Shown one piece after another: positions 43,528 through 52,570 of a stretch of DNA of 64,000 bases. The DNA comes from Nocardia sp. NRRL S-836 (GTDB lineage: Bacteria; Actinomycetota; Actinomycetes; Mycobacteriales; Pseudonocardiaceae), in NCBI RefSeq assembly GCF_001279525.1, contig NZ_LGDY01000096.1, positions 49,119-113,118 on the forward strand, read 5' to 3'. Positions within the stretch are counted from its first letter, which is position 1; each line of letters starts with the position of its first letter. The notes under the pieces are model-generated. The model was not told the origin of the DNA and did not search any database. It worked only from the letters and a program-made list of their open reading frames with translations. A program made the translations under genes and the position numbers.

Positions 43528-44400
43528 ATGGAGCTTCGGCAGCTGGAGTACTTCGTCGCGGTCGTGGAGGAGGGCTCGTTCACGCGGGCCGCGGAACGGG
43601 TGCACGTCGCCCAGCCCGGTGTGAGCGCGCAGATCAGGCGGCTGGAGCGCGAGCTGGGCCACGACCTGCTGGACCGGTCGGGGCGCGCGGTGACGCTGAC
43701 CGACGTGGGCGCGGCGGTGCTGCCGCTGGCGCGGGCGGCGCTGGGGTCGGTGGAGTCGGCGCGGCGGACCGTCGAGGAGCTGGCCGGGCTGGTGCGCGGC
43801 ACCGTGCGGGTGGGGATGGTCGTGTCGTGCGGGATCATGGACCTGCCGGAGCTGCTGTCGGCGTTCCACGCGGCGCATCCGGGTGTGGAGATCACGTTGG
43901 CGGAGGCCAACTCCGACGAGCTGATCGAGTCGCTTGTGGACGGACGGCTGGACCTGGCGCTGGTCGGGTATGCCGGCGACACACCGGCCGGGCTGACGGT
44001 GCGGGTGCTGGCCGACGAGCCGCTCGTGGCGGCGGTGTCGTCGTCAGATCCCTGGTGTGGCAGGGATTCCGTGACGTTGGACGAGCTGCTGGAGCGCGGG
44101 CTGATCAGCCTGCCGGTCGGGACGGGGCTGCGCGGGGCGCTGGACGCGGCCTGCGGGCCGCGGCGGCCGCGGATCGCGTTCGAGGCGTCGGCGCCGCCGA
44201 TGGTGATCACCCTGGCGCAGCGCGGTCTCGGCCCGGCGATCCTGGCGGAGTCGATGGTGTCCGGCCTGCACGCGGTGCGGATCACGGATCCGGTGCCGTG
44301 GAGCCGGTTGGCGCTGGCGTGGCGCTCGGAGGGCCCACACAGCCCGGCGGCGCGGGCGTTGATCGCGCTCGCGGAAAAGCGCGTGACAGCGAATCCTTAG
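43528..44400 (+). CDS. LysR-family regulator
   Basis: 290 residues from ATG 43528. N-terminal helix-turn-helix MELRQLEYFVAVVEEGSFTR then AAERVHVAQPGVSAQIRRLE, effector-binding domain from about 90 (VRVGMVVSCGIMDLPELLSA). Lies head-to-head with the FAD oxidoreductase gene, the classic arrangement in which LysR controls its divergent neighbour. If that neighbour is dead, the regulator may have lost its target. Confidence 0.93.
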   Translation: MELRQLEYFVAVVEEGSFTRAAERVHVAQPGVSAQIRRLERELGHDLLDRSGRAVTLTDVGAAVLPLARAALGSVESARRTVEELAGLVRGTVRVGMVVSCGIMDLPELLSAFHAAHPGVEITLAEANSDELIESLVDGRLDLALVGYAGDTPAGLTVRVLADEPLVAAVSSSDPWCGRDSVTLDELLERGLISLPVGTGLRGALDAACGPRRPRIAFEASAPPMVITLAQRGLGPAILAESMVSGLHAVRITDPVPWSRLALAWRSEGPHSPAARALIALAEKRVTANP

Positions 44401-44528
44401 TTCTGCCACGATCTCCGGCATGTTCCTGACGGCTGAGTGCGCGACGTTCGCAGGTGTTCCTGCGGGCGCGCTCGCCGTCGCCTCGGCGCAGCTGACCGGC
44501 GCCCGACTCTGACCCTTCTCCAGTCCGT

Positions 44529-44549
44529 TCCTCCAGGACCGCTGGAGGA
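44529..44549 (+). terminator. Hairpin in the tuf-paralogue leader
   Basis: TCCTCCAG and CTGGAGGA around GACCG, 60 bases before the EF-Tu start and 130 after the LysR stop. It could end the LysR transcript or act as an attenuator-like leader element. Confidence 0.45.
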
Positions 44550-44608
44550 GGGTCGTGGTGGTCGACCGGTTCTGGGCAACCCGGCTGTTCTTTCGAGGAA
44601 ACAGGACG

Positions 44609-45790
44609 ATGAAGCAGGAGTTCGTACGCGCCAAGCCGCACCTCAACATCGGCACGATGGGTCACGTGGACCACGGGAAGACCACGCTGACCGCGGCCAT
44701 CACCAAGGTACTGTCCGAAGTGGACCCGTCGGCCACCGCCTTCACCGCGTTCGACCGCATCGACCGCGCCCCGGAGGAGCTGGCCCGCGGCATCACCATC
44801 AACATCGCGCACGTCGAGTACGAGACGCCGACGCGGCACTACGCCCACGTCGACATGCCCGGCCACGCCGACTACGTGAAGAACATGATCACGGGTGCGG
44901 CGCAGCTCGACGGCGCGATCCTGGTGGTGTCCGCCGAGGACGGCACCATGCCACAAACCCGCGAACACGTGGTCCTCGCGCGGCGCGTCGGCGTGCCGCA
45001 CGTGGTGGTGGCGCTGAACAAGGCCGACGCGGTCAGCGACCCCGAGCTCCTCGACCTGGTGGAGCTCGAGATCCGTGACCTGTTGTCGCGCTACGGTTTC
45101 GACGGCGACGCCACTCCGGTGGTCCGCGTCTCGGGCCTGCGCGCGCTGCAGGGCGACCCGGCGTGGACGCGGTCGATCGTGTCGTTACTGGAGGCCGTGG
45201 ACACCCACGTCCCGGTGCCGGAGCGGGACCTCACCAGCCCGTTCCTGATGCCGATCGAGAACGTTCTGACCATCACCGGCCGCGGCACCGTCGTGACCGG
45301 CGCGGTGGAACGCGGCGTGCTCACCACCGGCGACACGGTCGAGGTCGTCGGCCTCGGCCCGGCCGTCACGTCCGTGGCGACCGGCATCGAAACCTTCGGC
45401 AAGCCGATGCAGCAGGCCCAGGCGGGAGACAACGCCGCGATCCTGCTGCGCGGTGTCCGCCGCGGCGACGTCCGGCGCGGCCAGGTCCTGGCCCTGCCCG
45501 GCACCGTGGCCCCGCACACCCGCTTCCGCGCGACCGTGTACCTGCTGTCCCACGTCGAGGGCGGCCGGCACACGGGCATCGCCACGAACTACCGCCCGCA
45601 GTTCCACTTCCGCACCGGCGACGTCGTCGGGGTGGTCGAGCTCGACAGGACGCTGGCCCTGCCAGGGGACACCGTCGAGGTCACCGTGGAACTCGGCAAG
45701 GCGGTGGCGATGGACACCGGACTCGGGTTCGCGATCCGCGAGGGCGGCAAGACCGTGGGCGCCGGCACGGTCGGCGAGATCCTCGCTTAG
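44609..45790 (+). CDS. tuf: Divergent elongation factor Tu paralogue
   Basis: 393 residues from ATG 44609. All GTPase motifs are intact: GHVDHGKT at 18-25, [36 protein letters not shown], and domains 2 and 3 are complete. Sequence differs from housekeeping actinobacterial EF-Tu at many fixed sites (DMPGH instead of [24 protein letters not shown]). It is not beside rpsL-rpsG-fusA, so it is an extra copy, like tuf3 of some Streptomyces. Such copies can be stress-induced or resistant to EF-Tu-targeting antibiotics (elfamycins, thiopeptides); which applies here cannot be told. Confidence 0.9.
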   Translation: MKQEFVRAKPHLNIGTMGHVDHGKTTLTAAITKVLSEVDPSATAFTAFDRIDRAPEELARGITINIAHVEYETPTRHYAHVDMPGHADYVKNMITGAAQLDGAILVVSAEDGTMPQTREHVVLARRVGVPHVVVALNKADAVSDPELLDLVELEIRDLLSRYGFDGDATPVVRVSGLRALQGDPAWTRSIVSLLEAVDTHVPVPERDLTSPFLMPIENVLTITGRGTVVTGAVERGVLTTGDTVEVVGLGPAVTSVATGIETFGKPMQQAQAGDNAAILLRGVRRGDVRRGQVLALPGTVAPHTRFRATVYLLSHVEGGRHTGIATNYRPQFHFRTGDVVGVVELDRTLALPGDTVEVTVELGKAVAMDTGLGFAIREGGKTVGAGTVGEILA

Positions 45791-46346
45791 GGCGGCGGCG
45801 ACGGCCCGAGAAGGTGGTCGCGCTGCCTTCGGGAGGGTGTGGTGGGGCCTTCAGGCTCTGCCGCACCCTTTCTCGTTTTCGCAGGTCAGTGGGGTTTCGG
45901 CGGTCGGTTGCGGGTGGCGCGGGGTCGCTCGATCGGGTGAAGCGTGTCCGGATTCGGGTGGGCCGGCGTCTCTTCTCTTGGTTGGTCGGCGTGCGAGGCG
46001 TGCGTCACCGGATCGGGTGAAAGGAGGGCGGATGTGTCCGGATCTGGATGCTCGCTCGTCCCGTATTGGGAAACGCGCGGGGCGGCGGGGAGAACGCTGG
46101 GCGGCTCGGTGGTGTGGCAGCCAGTCCGCGTCACCGAGCAGCGGCCCGCCGTTCAGCGCACACCACTGGAGCTGCGGCACGTCGCCTCGGTCGGTCAGCC
46201 CGAACCGGACAACCAACCACGCCTGGCCAGACCGCAGCCAGGCCAGGCCAGGCCGCAGTCAAGCCTCGACCACACCGCAGCCAAGCTCGACCAGACCCGC
46301 AGCCAAGCCCGACCACACCGCAGCCATGCCTGGGAGCCCGGCGCAG
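45791..46346. other. Intergenic region with degenerate short repeats
   Basis: No convincing gene. Near 45835-45872 a weak inverted repeat (AGGGTGTGG with CCGCACCCT) could terminate the tuf transcript. Between 46200 and 46330 the unit CGACCACACCGCAGCCAAGC and shortened forms recur four or five times. ORFs across this region translate to low-complexity Arg/Pro/His sequence. Confidence 0.5.
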
Positions 46347-47012
46347 CTACCCCGACCGGTCGCTCACCGAGTGCGCCGCACCGACCGGCTTTGACTCGGG
46401 CGATCCGCGCTGCCGCAGGTACACGCTGAGAATGGCCATCGACGCGATCGCGAGGAACTCCGACTGCCAGTTCTGCAGCGACCGGTTCCAGAAGTCGGCG
46501 CTGAAGAAGTACTCCAGCAGGCTCATCTTCGTGGCGAGCGGGTCGGAGTTGTTGGCGAACCAGCCGGCGATCCACTGCGCGGTCCAGGAGAACAGGAACA
46601 GCGCGAGCATCGCGAGCCCGAGCGACTTCGAGTACAGCGCGGTGCGCCAGCCGCCCGCGCGGGCCCACCGCGGGGAGGATTCGGTGGTGTGCCGGCCGAG
46701 TTGCTGCTCCTCGTCGCTTTCCGGGCCGGCCTTGTCGGCCGGTTTGGACTCCGTGGAGCCGCGTTGGACCAGCCACACGGTGGCCCAGACGTAGAGGAAG
46801 AACTGGAGGTACTCGGACTGCCAGTTCTCCACGACGTCGACGATGAAGTCGGCGGAGACGAGGTAGGAGCCGAGGGACAGCAACGGCTGGCCCAGCGAGG
46901 CTTGACGTTCGTTGTAGTCGGCGTGGCCCGTGAAGAACTGGCCGACCAGCGCGGCGAGGAAGAGCCCGGCGAAGACGAGCGTCAGGCTGTGCTCGCGCAA
47001 GAACCTCCTCAT
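46347..47012 (-). CDS. DUF6766-type membrane protein with internal duplication
   Basis: 221 residues, three to four helices. Two homologous halves: SLGSYLVSADFIVDVVENWQ then SEYLQFFLY..QRGSTESKP (about 46-95) and SLLEYFFSADFWNRSLQNWQ then SEFLAIASM..QRGSPESKP (about 165-213). Each has a membrane helix after the ENWQSE motif and ends in a QRGSxESKP tail. The duplication suggests an ancient internal repeat. Function unknown. Followed by repeats, no operon partner. Confidence 0.85.
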   Translation of the reverse strand: MRRFLREHSLTLVFAGLFLAALVGQFFTGHADYNERQASLGQPLLSLGSYLVSADFIVDVVENWQSEYLQFFLYVWATVWLVQRGSTESKPADKAGPESDEEQQLGRHTTESSPRWARAGGWRTALYSKSLGLAMLALFLFSWTAQWIAGWFANNSDPLATKMSLLEYFFSADFWNRSLQNWQSEFLAIASMAILSVYLRQRGSPESKPVGAAHSVSDRSG

Positions 47013-47708
47013 TGGACCGGAGTTCCCGGCGGGCTTTCCGCTAAACCCTGAGGTTCAGCGCGGCTCGGGTCCGCCGCGCTGGACCGCGATGAGCAACATG
47101 GTCTGGGGCGGGCGCTGAACTTCGGCGAACGGCACGGTCTGGGCTTGCCGCCGAATTGCGGCGAGCGACGCGACTCGCGTGCGCCACCGGACCTTGGCGA
47201 GCGGCGCGACTCACGTGCGCCACCGGACCTTGGCGAGCGGCGCGACTCGCGTCCGCAACGGAACCTCGACGAGCAGCGCGTCCGGACCCTGCCGCCGAAC
47301 CGCGGTGAGCGGCGCGATCCGCGTCCGCAACGGAACCTCGACGAGGAGCACGTCCCGAAGCCAGCGGCCGAACCGCGGCAAACGGCACGAGCTGTGCCCG
47401 CTGCTGAACCCCGGCGCACCACGCCGCGAGGTCGGCCTCCAGACTTCAGGCTGGAGGCCCGGCCTGCGCCACCACCGAACCCCGACAAGCCACACACCCC
47501 GGAGCCCGCGGAACCCCGACGAGCAAACACGCCCCGAAGCCAGCCGCGGGACCCCGGGTACGGCCGCGGCGGCGTTGGGCAGAGTGCCGTTGCAGGACAC
47601 GCCAAGCACGCCGACGTTGCAGCCGACCCGCGTCCGCCACCAAACACCGCCAAGCAACATACCCCTGGGGCTCGCCGAACCTCCACAAACGACAAGCCCC
47701 AAAGGCGG
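47013..47708. repeat. Decayed tandem-repeat field (36-bp unit)
   Basis: About 700 bases without a credible gene. Clear units at 47149-47184, 47185-47220 and 47221-47255 (core CACCGGACCTTGGCGAGCGG, then CGCGACTCACGTGCGC). More diverged copies starting CAACGGAACCTCGACGAG and CCGAACCGCGG continue to about 47400, and shorter GAACCCCG(A/C)CGAGC pieces to about 47540. All six frames are partly open because of composition, which produces long spurious ORFs of RRSPRSGGARES-type repeats. It behaves like a GC-rich minisatellite. Confidence 0.75.
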
Positions 47709-48659
47709 CTAATCCTGGATGAGCGGCACGACCTCCTTGGCCCAGAACTCGAAGAACTCCTGCTGGTCGGGCCCGATCTGCTGCACGTAGACCTCGTCGA
47801 ACCCGGCCTCGGCGAACTCCTTGATCTTCTCCGCGTACGGCTCTGGGTCGGGGCCGCAGGGGATCGCGTCGCGGATCATCTCGGGCGTGACGAGCTGTGA
47901 GGCCTGTTCGAAGTGGCGCGGGGTCGGCAGGACCTGGGCGAGCTCGCCGGGCAGGCCGTCGTTGGGCCACAGGCGGTGTGCGGTGGCGACGGCGTCGTCC
48001 TGGGAGCGGGCGTAGCAGACCTTCAGGCCGCTTTGGGCCGGGCCGCGGCCGCCTTCGGAGCGGTACTTCTCCACCAGGTCGCCGGAGGGGCCGACGCACA
48101 TGTAGCCGTCGCCGGTGCGGGCCGCGAGGCTGACGGCCTTGGGGCCGAACGCGGAGACGTAGATCGGCACCGGCTGTTCGGGGAGGGTGTAGATGCGGGC
48201 GTTCTCCACGGTGTAGTGCTTGCCGTGGTGGGTGACCTCGTCGCCCTTGTGCAGCGCGCGGATGAGGCCGATGGCCTCCTCCAGCATTTCCAGGCGCACG
48301 TCGGCGGACGGCCAGCGGTCGCCGAGGACGTGTTCGTTCAGGGCCTCGCCGCTGCCGACGCCGAGCACGAAACGGCCCTCGCACTGGACCGCGGCGGTGG
48401 CGGCGGCCTGGGCGATGACGGCCGGGTGGATGCGGACGGTCGGGCAGGTCACGGCTGTGGTGATCGGCAGCGTGACGGCTTCGGACAGTGCGCCGATGGT
48501 GCTCCAGACGAACGGGGACTGGCCCTGTTCGTCGTTCCACGGGTGGTAGTGGTCGGAGATCCACAGCGCCTCGAAGCCGTGCTGGTCGGCCAGGCGGGCG
48601 TTGCGGACCAGCTCGCGCGGGCCGTGTTCTTCTGAGGAAAGGAAGTAGCCGAGCTTCAC
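47709..48659 (-). CDS. F420-dependent LLM-class oxidoreductase
   Basis: 316 residues from GTG 48659, overlapping the upstream stop by four bases, GGAG upstream. Luciferase-like fold: LGYFLSSEEHGPRELVRNAR, ALWISDHYHPWNDEQGQSPF, VTCPTVRIHPAVIAQAAATA, then FVLGVGSGEALNEHVLGDRW, close to the F420-dependent glucose-6-phosphate dehydrogenase group. It reduces or oxidises a substrate with coenzyme F420; substrate not evident. Last gene of a coupled operon beginning near 52484. Confidence 0.9.
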   Translation of the reverse strand: MKLGYFLSSEEHGPRELVRNARLADQHGFEALWISDHYHPWNDEQGQSPFVWSTIGALSEAVTLPITTAVTCPTVRIHPAVIAQAAATAAVQCEGRFVLGVGSGEALNEHVLGDRWPSADVRLEMLEEAIGLIRALHKGDEVTHHGKHYTVENARIYTLPEQPVPIYVSAFGPKAVSLAARTGDGYMCVGPSGDLVEKYRSEGGRGPAQSGLKVCYARSQDDAVATAHRLWPNDGLPGELAQVLPTPRHFEQASQLVTPEMIRDAIPCGPDPEPYAEKIKEFAEAGFDEVYVQQIGPDQQEFFEFWAKEVVPLIQD

Positions 48660-50416
48660 GGCAGCAACTCCTGGATCTTGGTTCGCAGGCCGCGCGCCAT
48701 GACGCCCCAGGCGTCCGGGTCGCCGCGCAGCACCGCCTCGGTCATGTCCTTGAGCTGGTCGAACGTCGCGTGCGGCGGGATCGGCGGGACGTTCGGGTCG
48801 CAGCGCACGTCGAGCACGGTCGTGCCGGCGTACGCGAGTGCCGTCTCCCAGGCCGGGCCGAGCTGGTCGGGGTCGTCGACCTCGATGCCCTGCAGGCCGA
48901 TCGAACGCGCGTACTGCGCGTACGAGAGGTCCGGGAGGGTCTGGGACGGCTCGAACTTCGGGGCACCTCCCATCGCGCGCAGTTCCCACGTGACCTGGTT
49001 CAGGTCGTTGTTGTGGAACACGCACACGATGCACCGGATGTCGTGGTGCCGCAACGTGAGCAGCTCCGCCATGCCGTTCATCTGCATGGCGCCGTCGCCG
49101 ACGAGCGCGATCAGCGGGCGGTCGGGTTGGGCGAACGCGGCGCCCAGGGCGTACGGCACGGCGCAGCCCATTGTGGCGAGCGTGCCGGACAACGAGGACC
49201 GCACGTCGCCGCGGATCTTGAGGTTGCGGGCGTACCAGTTCGTCGCGGAACCGGAGTCGGCGGTGACGATCGCGTTGTGCGGCAACCGTTCGGACAGCTC
49301 GTGCACGATCCGCATGGGGTTGACCGGCTCGGCGGGTACGAGTGCCTGCCGTTCCACGACCTCCCACCAACGGGTGACGTTCTGCTCGATCGTCTGACGC
49401 CAGGAGCGGTCGTCCTTCCGGTCGAGCAACGGGATGAGCGCACGCAGCGTCTCGCGGGCGTCACCGACCAGGTTGACCTCGGTCGGGTAGCGCATGCCGA
49501 TCGTGCTGCCGGCGAGGTCGATCTGCACGCCGCGGGCCGTTCCGGGCTTCGGCAGGTACTGCGAGTAGGGGAAGTTCGATCCGATGATCAGCAACCGGTC
49601 GCAGTCGCGCATCATCTCGTAGCTCGGCCGGGTGCCGAGCAGCCCGATCGAGCCGGTGACGAACGGCAGGTCGTCGGGCAGCACGTCCTTGCCCAGCAAC
49701 GCCTTCGCGACGCCCGCGCCGAGCAGGTCGGCGACCTCCCGCACCTCCTCGGCGGCGCCGCGTGCGCCCTGGCCGATCAGCACGGCGACCTTCGAGCCGC
49801 TGTTCAGCACCTCGGCGGCGCGCCGCACCTCGTCGGTGGCCGGCACGACGGTGGACGACGGCCGGGACGGCGGGCTCGACGGGATGTACTTGAACTCGTG
49901 CTTGGGCGCCGCGTAGTCCTGCTCCTGCACGTCGTTCGGGATGATCAGCACGGCCGGCGCGCGCTCGGCGGCAGCGGTGCGGAACGCGCGGTCCAGCGCG
50001 TTGGGCAGCTGCTCGGGCACGGTGACGTCGACCAGGAACGCGGCGACGTCGCGGAACAACGAGTGCAGGTCGACTTCCTGCTGGTAGCTGCCACCCAGTG
50101 CGGTGCGGGCGGTCTGGCCGACGATCGCGACGACCGGCACGTGGTCGAGCTTCGCGTCGTACAGCCCGTTGAGCAGGTGGATCGCCCCGGGACCGGAGGT
50201 GGCCAGGCAGACGCCGACGTCGTCGCTGAACTTCGCGTAGCCGACGGCGGCGAACGCGGCCATCTCCTCGTGCCGGGTCTGGATGAACCTCGGGTCGTCG
50301 TCCGCCTTGCCGAACGCGGCCACGATCCCGTTGATGCCGTCGCCGGGGTACGCGAACACCTGCGCGACCTTCCAGTCGCGCAGGCGTTGCACGATGAAGT
50401 CGCCGACGGTCGTCAT
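48656..50416 (-). CDS. Thiamine-diphosphate enzyme, pyruvate oxidase/dehydrogenase (PoxB)-like
   Basis: 586 residues from ATG 50416, overlapping the metallophosphoesterase stop (ATGA). Three domains: PYR (VFAYPGDGINGIVAAF, catalytic Glu in RHEEMAAFAAVGYAKFS), central Rossmann (VAVLIGQGARGAAEEVREVA), and PP with the ThDP motif GDGAMQMNGMAEL..NND. Similar to quinone-linked pyruvate dehydrogenases and acetolactate-synthase-like enzymes; it likely decarboxylates pyruvate or another 2-oxo acid. Neighbouring F420 enzyme may use or supply electrons (inference). Confidence 0.9.
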   Translation of the reverse strand: MTTVGDFIVQRLRDWKVAQVFAYPGDGINGIVAAFGKADDDPRFIQTRHEEMAAFAAVGYAKFSDDVGVCLATSGPGAIHLLNGLYDAKLDHVPVVAIVGQTARTALGGSYQQEVDLHSLFRDVAAFLVDVTVPEQLPNALDRAFRTAAAERAPAVLIIPNDVQEQDYAAPKHEFKYIPSSPPSRPSSTVVPATDEVRRAAEVLNSGSKVAVLIGQGARGAAEEVREVADLLGAGVAKALLGKDVLPDDLPFVTGSIGLLGTRPSYEMMRDCDRLLIIGSNFPYSQYLPKPGTARGVQIDLAGSTIGMRYPTEVNLVGDARETLRALIPLLDRKDDRSWRQTIEQNVTRWWEVVERQALVPAEPVNPMRIVHELSERLPHNAIVTADSGSATNWYARNLKIRGDVRSSLSGTLATMGCAVPYALGAAFAQPDRPLIALVGDGAMQMNGMAELLTLRHHDIRCIVCVFHNNDLNQVTWELRAMGGAPKFEPSQTLPDLSYAQYARSIGLQGIEVDDPDQLGPAWETALAYAGTTVLDVRCDPNVPPIPPHATFDQLKDMTEAVLRGDPDAWGVMARGLRTKIQELLP

Positions 50417-51135
50417 GCGGAGGCGCCTTCCAGCACGTACACGGTGTAGGCCGAGCGGATGATCGGCTGGGCGACGTTGCGCACCCGCACCCCGCCGGGC
50501 GTCATGCCCTGTTCGGTGCCGAAGTGCGCGTGGCCGTGGATCGCGAGGTGCGTGCCGGTCTTGTCGATGGCCTCGCCGAGCAGGTACGAGCCGAGGAACG
50601 GGTAGATCTCCGGCGGCTCGCCGCGCAACGTGTCCGGTACCGGCGCGTAGTGCGTCAGTGCCACCTTGATGTCGGTGTCCAGTTCGGACAGTGCGCTCTC
50701 CAGCGTTGCCGCGATGTCGCAGGTGTGCTGGATGAACGCCTTCATCTCGCGTTCGCCGAACGCGCTGCCGCACTTGCCGGCGAAGCCTCCGCCGAAGCCC
50801 TTCACTCCGGCGACGCCGAGCGTGCAGCCGTTGATGCGGGTCTCGAAGGTCGTGCCCTCCAGGACGTGGAGGCCCTTGTCCTGCAACGTCTTGGTGACTT
50901 CGAGCGGTTTGTCGTCCTGGTGGTCGTGGTTGCCCAGCACGGCGACCACGGGCACCGGCAGGTCGGCGAACTCGTCGGCGACGACCTCGGCCTCCGCGAC
51001 CGTGCCGTGCCGGGTCAGGTCGCCGGCGAGCAGCAGGACGTCGGCGTGCTCGCCGACCTTCTCCAACGCGGGCCTCAGCCGGCCGCGCATGTCCTCGCCC
51101 AGGTGCACGTCACCGACGGCGGCGATGCGGATCAT
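50413..51135 (-). CDS. Metallophosphoesterase
   Basis: 240 residues. Calcineurin-like metal motifs in order: GDVHLG (8-13), GDLTRHG, GNHDHQ, THYAP and HGHAH. It hydrolyses a phospho-mono- or diester, substrate unknown; cyclic nucleotides or cell-wall phosphates are typical of the family. No signal peptide. Start overlaps the BON gene stop and its stop overlaps the ThDP-enzyme start, so strictly coupled. Confidence 0.92.
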   Translation of the reverse strand: MIRIAAVGDVHLGEDMRGRLRPALEKVGEHADVLLLAGDLTRHGTVAEAEVVADEFADLPVPVVAVLGNHDHQDDKPLEVTKTLQDKGLHVLEGTTFETRINGCTLGVAGVKGFGGGFAGKCGSAFGEREMKAFIQHTCDIAATLESALSELDTDIKVALTHYAPVPDTLRGEPPEIYPFLGSYLLGEAIDKTGTHLAIHGHAHFGTEQGMTPGGVRVRNVAQPIIRSAYTVYVLEGASA

Positions 51136-51380
51136 CGCAGGTCCTCCTCACCTTCCGGTTCACCGGCCGGTGTCACGCGCACGTCGTTGAGGATCGTCAG
51201 CTCGGGTGCCGCCTCGTGCAGCACCTCTTCCAGCGCGGCCCTGCGGTCCGCGCACGCGACATCGCCGGAGAGCATCACGTGGTCCCCGCGCACGGTCACC
51301 CGCACGCCGAGCTCGGCCGTTCTCGGGTCCTCGGCGACCGCCCTACGCAGATTCGCCGCGAGGTACTGCTCGGAGCTCAT
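51132..51380 (-). CDS. BON-domain protein
   Basis: 82 residues, one BON domain: ANLRRAVAEDPRTAELGVRV then GDHVMLSGDVACADRRAALE, EVLHEAAPELTILNDVRVTP. BON domains bind lipid or phosphate-containing ligands. No signal peptide or membrane helix. It overlaps the nucleotidyltransferase gene by 38 bases upstream and the metallophosphoesterase start by four bases downstream. Confidence 0.88.
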   Translation of the reverse strand: MSSEQYLAANLRRAVAEDPRTAELGVRVTVRGDHVMLSGDVACADRRAALEEVLHEAAPELTILNDVRVTPAGEPEGEEDLR

Positions 51381-51933
51381 GGTCCCTCCCGATGATGTCC
51401 AGGCGTTCGATCAGCACCAGGAACGCCTCCGCGTACGGGGAGTTCTTGGTGTCGTCCCGCACCTGCTGCCAGTCGATCTGCTCCCTGAGCGCGCGGGCGA
51501 ACGGCAGCAGCTCGCTGAAGTCGCACCGGTGGCCGTCCAGCACCAGCAGCTTGCTGGTCAGCACGTACGTCGCCGGCATCACCGGCAGCACCACCGACCC
51601 GACCGGCAGCTCCTCGGCCATCGCGAGGATCTCCTCGGTGACCGGCCGCTCGTTGGGCCGGAACAGCAGGTCCACCAGCGAGTCGCCGTCGTAGACCTTC
51701 AACAGCCAGTCTTCCGGCGGTTCCGCGGCCCGCAGCCCTCGTGACACCAGCACCCGCACGGCCTCGGTGGCGTCCTGCTCTCGCACGAGCAGGTCGACGT
51801 CGTGCTCACTCGCCGGGCCACCGCGCGCGTAGCCGGCGCACCCGCCGGTCAGGGCGAACGGAATTTCGGCGCTGCGTAAGGCGTTCGCGACTTTTGTCAG
51901 CGTCCGCAGCAGCTCGTCCTGCACGTCGCTCAT
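51343..51933 (-). CDS. Nucleotidyltransferase-fold protein
   Basis: 196 residues from ATG 51933; ATG 51951 is an alternative. Pol-beta-type signature: FALTGGCAGYARGGPASEHD then VDLLVREQD, the GG and D-x-D metal-binding pair. C-terminal helical part (LPFARALREQIDWQQVRDDT). Resembles predicted nucleotidyltransferases such as MenA/AbiEii-like or aminoglycoside enzymes, but no specific group can be fixed. Part of the coupled operon. Confidence 0.82.
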   Translation of the reverse strand: MSDVQDELLRTLTKVANALRSAEIPFALTGGCAGYARGGPASEHDVDLLVREQDATEAVRVLVSRGLRAAEPPEDWLLKVYDGDSLVDLLFRPNERPVTEEILAMAEELPVGSVVLPVMPATYVLTSKLLVLDGHRCDFSELLPFARALREQIDWQQVRDDTKNSPYAEAFLVLIERLDIIGRDHELRAVPRGESA

Positions 51934-51977
51934 GCCAGCGGTTACCCGCATGTCCGCGGGGTGAACCTCGAACTCGA

Positions 51978-52484
51978 TCAGACCCGGTCGGTCGCGAGCC
52001 GCGCGTGCCGTTCCGCGTCGAACCGCTCGCCGTCGTAGAGCAGCCGCGCCCGTTCGACCCCCTCCACCGCGTACCCGGCACCGAGCGCCACCCGGCACGA
52101 CGCGAGGTTGTCGGTCCGGTGCGCCAGCTCCAGCCGGAACAGGCCCAGCTCGCCGAACGCCCAGTCGCTCACCTCGCGGCAGGCCCGCGTCGCGAGGCCG
52201 CGGCCGCGTGCCGACGACCGCACCCAGTACGACACCCACCCGGTCAGGTGCCGCCGGTCCACGCTCGACACGGTGATGTTCCCGACCGGCACGCCGTCCG
52301 ACAGCACCGCGAACGCGTACGCCGTGTCGTCCACCCGGCTCGTGGCGAGCAGGTCGATCCAGGCGACCGCGTCCTCCAGCGAGGTGATCGCGGTCGTGAA
52401 CTGGTGGTCCACCAGCGGCTCACGGGCGGCGGCCAGCAGCACCGGAGCGTCGTCGGGCAGCCACGGCCGCAGCAGGTCGGTCAC
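51978..52484 (-). CDS. GNAT-family acetyltransferase (RimJ/RimL-like)
   Basis: 168 residues, GTG start with AGAAGG upstream. GNAT core: GNITVSSVDRRHLTGWVSYW, acetyl-CoA loop VRSSARGRGLATRACREVSD, then LFRLELAHRTDNLASCRVAL. It acetylates an amino group on a protein or small molecule. First gene of the minus-strand operon that runs to 47709, with 44 bases to the next start. Confidence 0.9.
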   Translation of the reverse strand: MTDLLRPWLPDDAPVLLAAAREPLVDHQFTTAITSLEDAVAWIDLLATSRVDDTAYAFAVLSDGVPVGNITVSSVDRRHLTGWVSYWVRSSARGRGLATRACREVSDWAFGELGLFRLELAHRTDNLASCRVALGAGYAVEGVERARLLYDGERFDAERHARLATDRV

Positions 52485-52570
52485 CTGTCCACCTTCTGAA
52501 GATGCCGGGCCGGCTGCAACTCAACGGGCCCGCCGGACGTCCAAGAGGTGAACCGACCCAGGGAGTGCGG

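Noticed and set aside
44401..44608. Riboswitch in the tuf leader
   Set aside because: Only one simple hairpin is seen; no known riboswitch core.
47145..47900. Repetitive-protein ORFs on both strands over the 36-bp repeats
   Set aside because: Openness follows from repeat composition; units are decayed with shifts not divisible by three, against coding.
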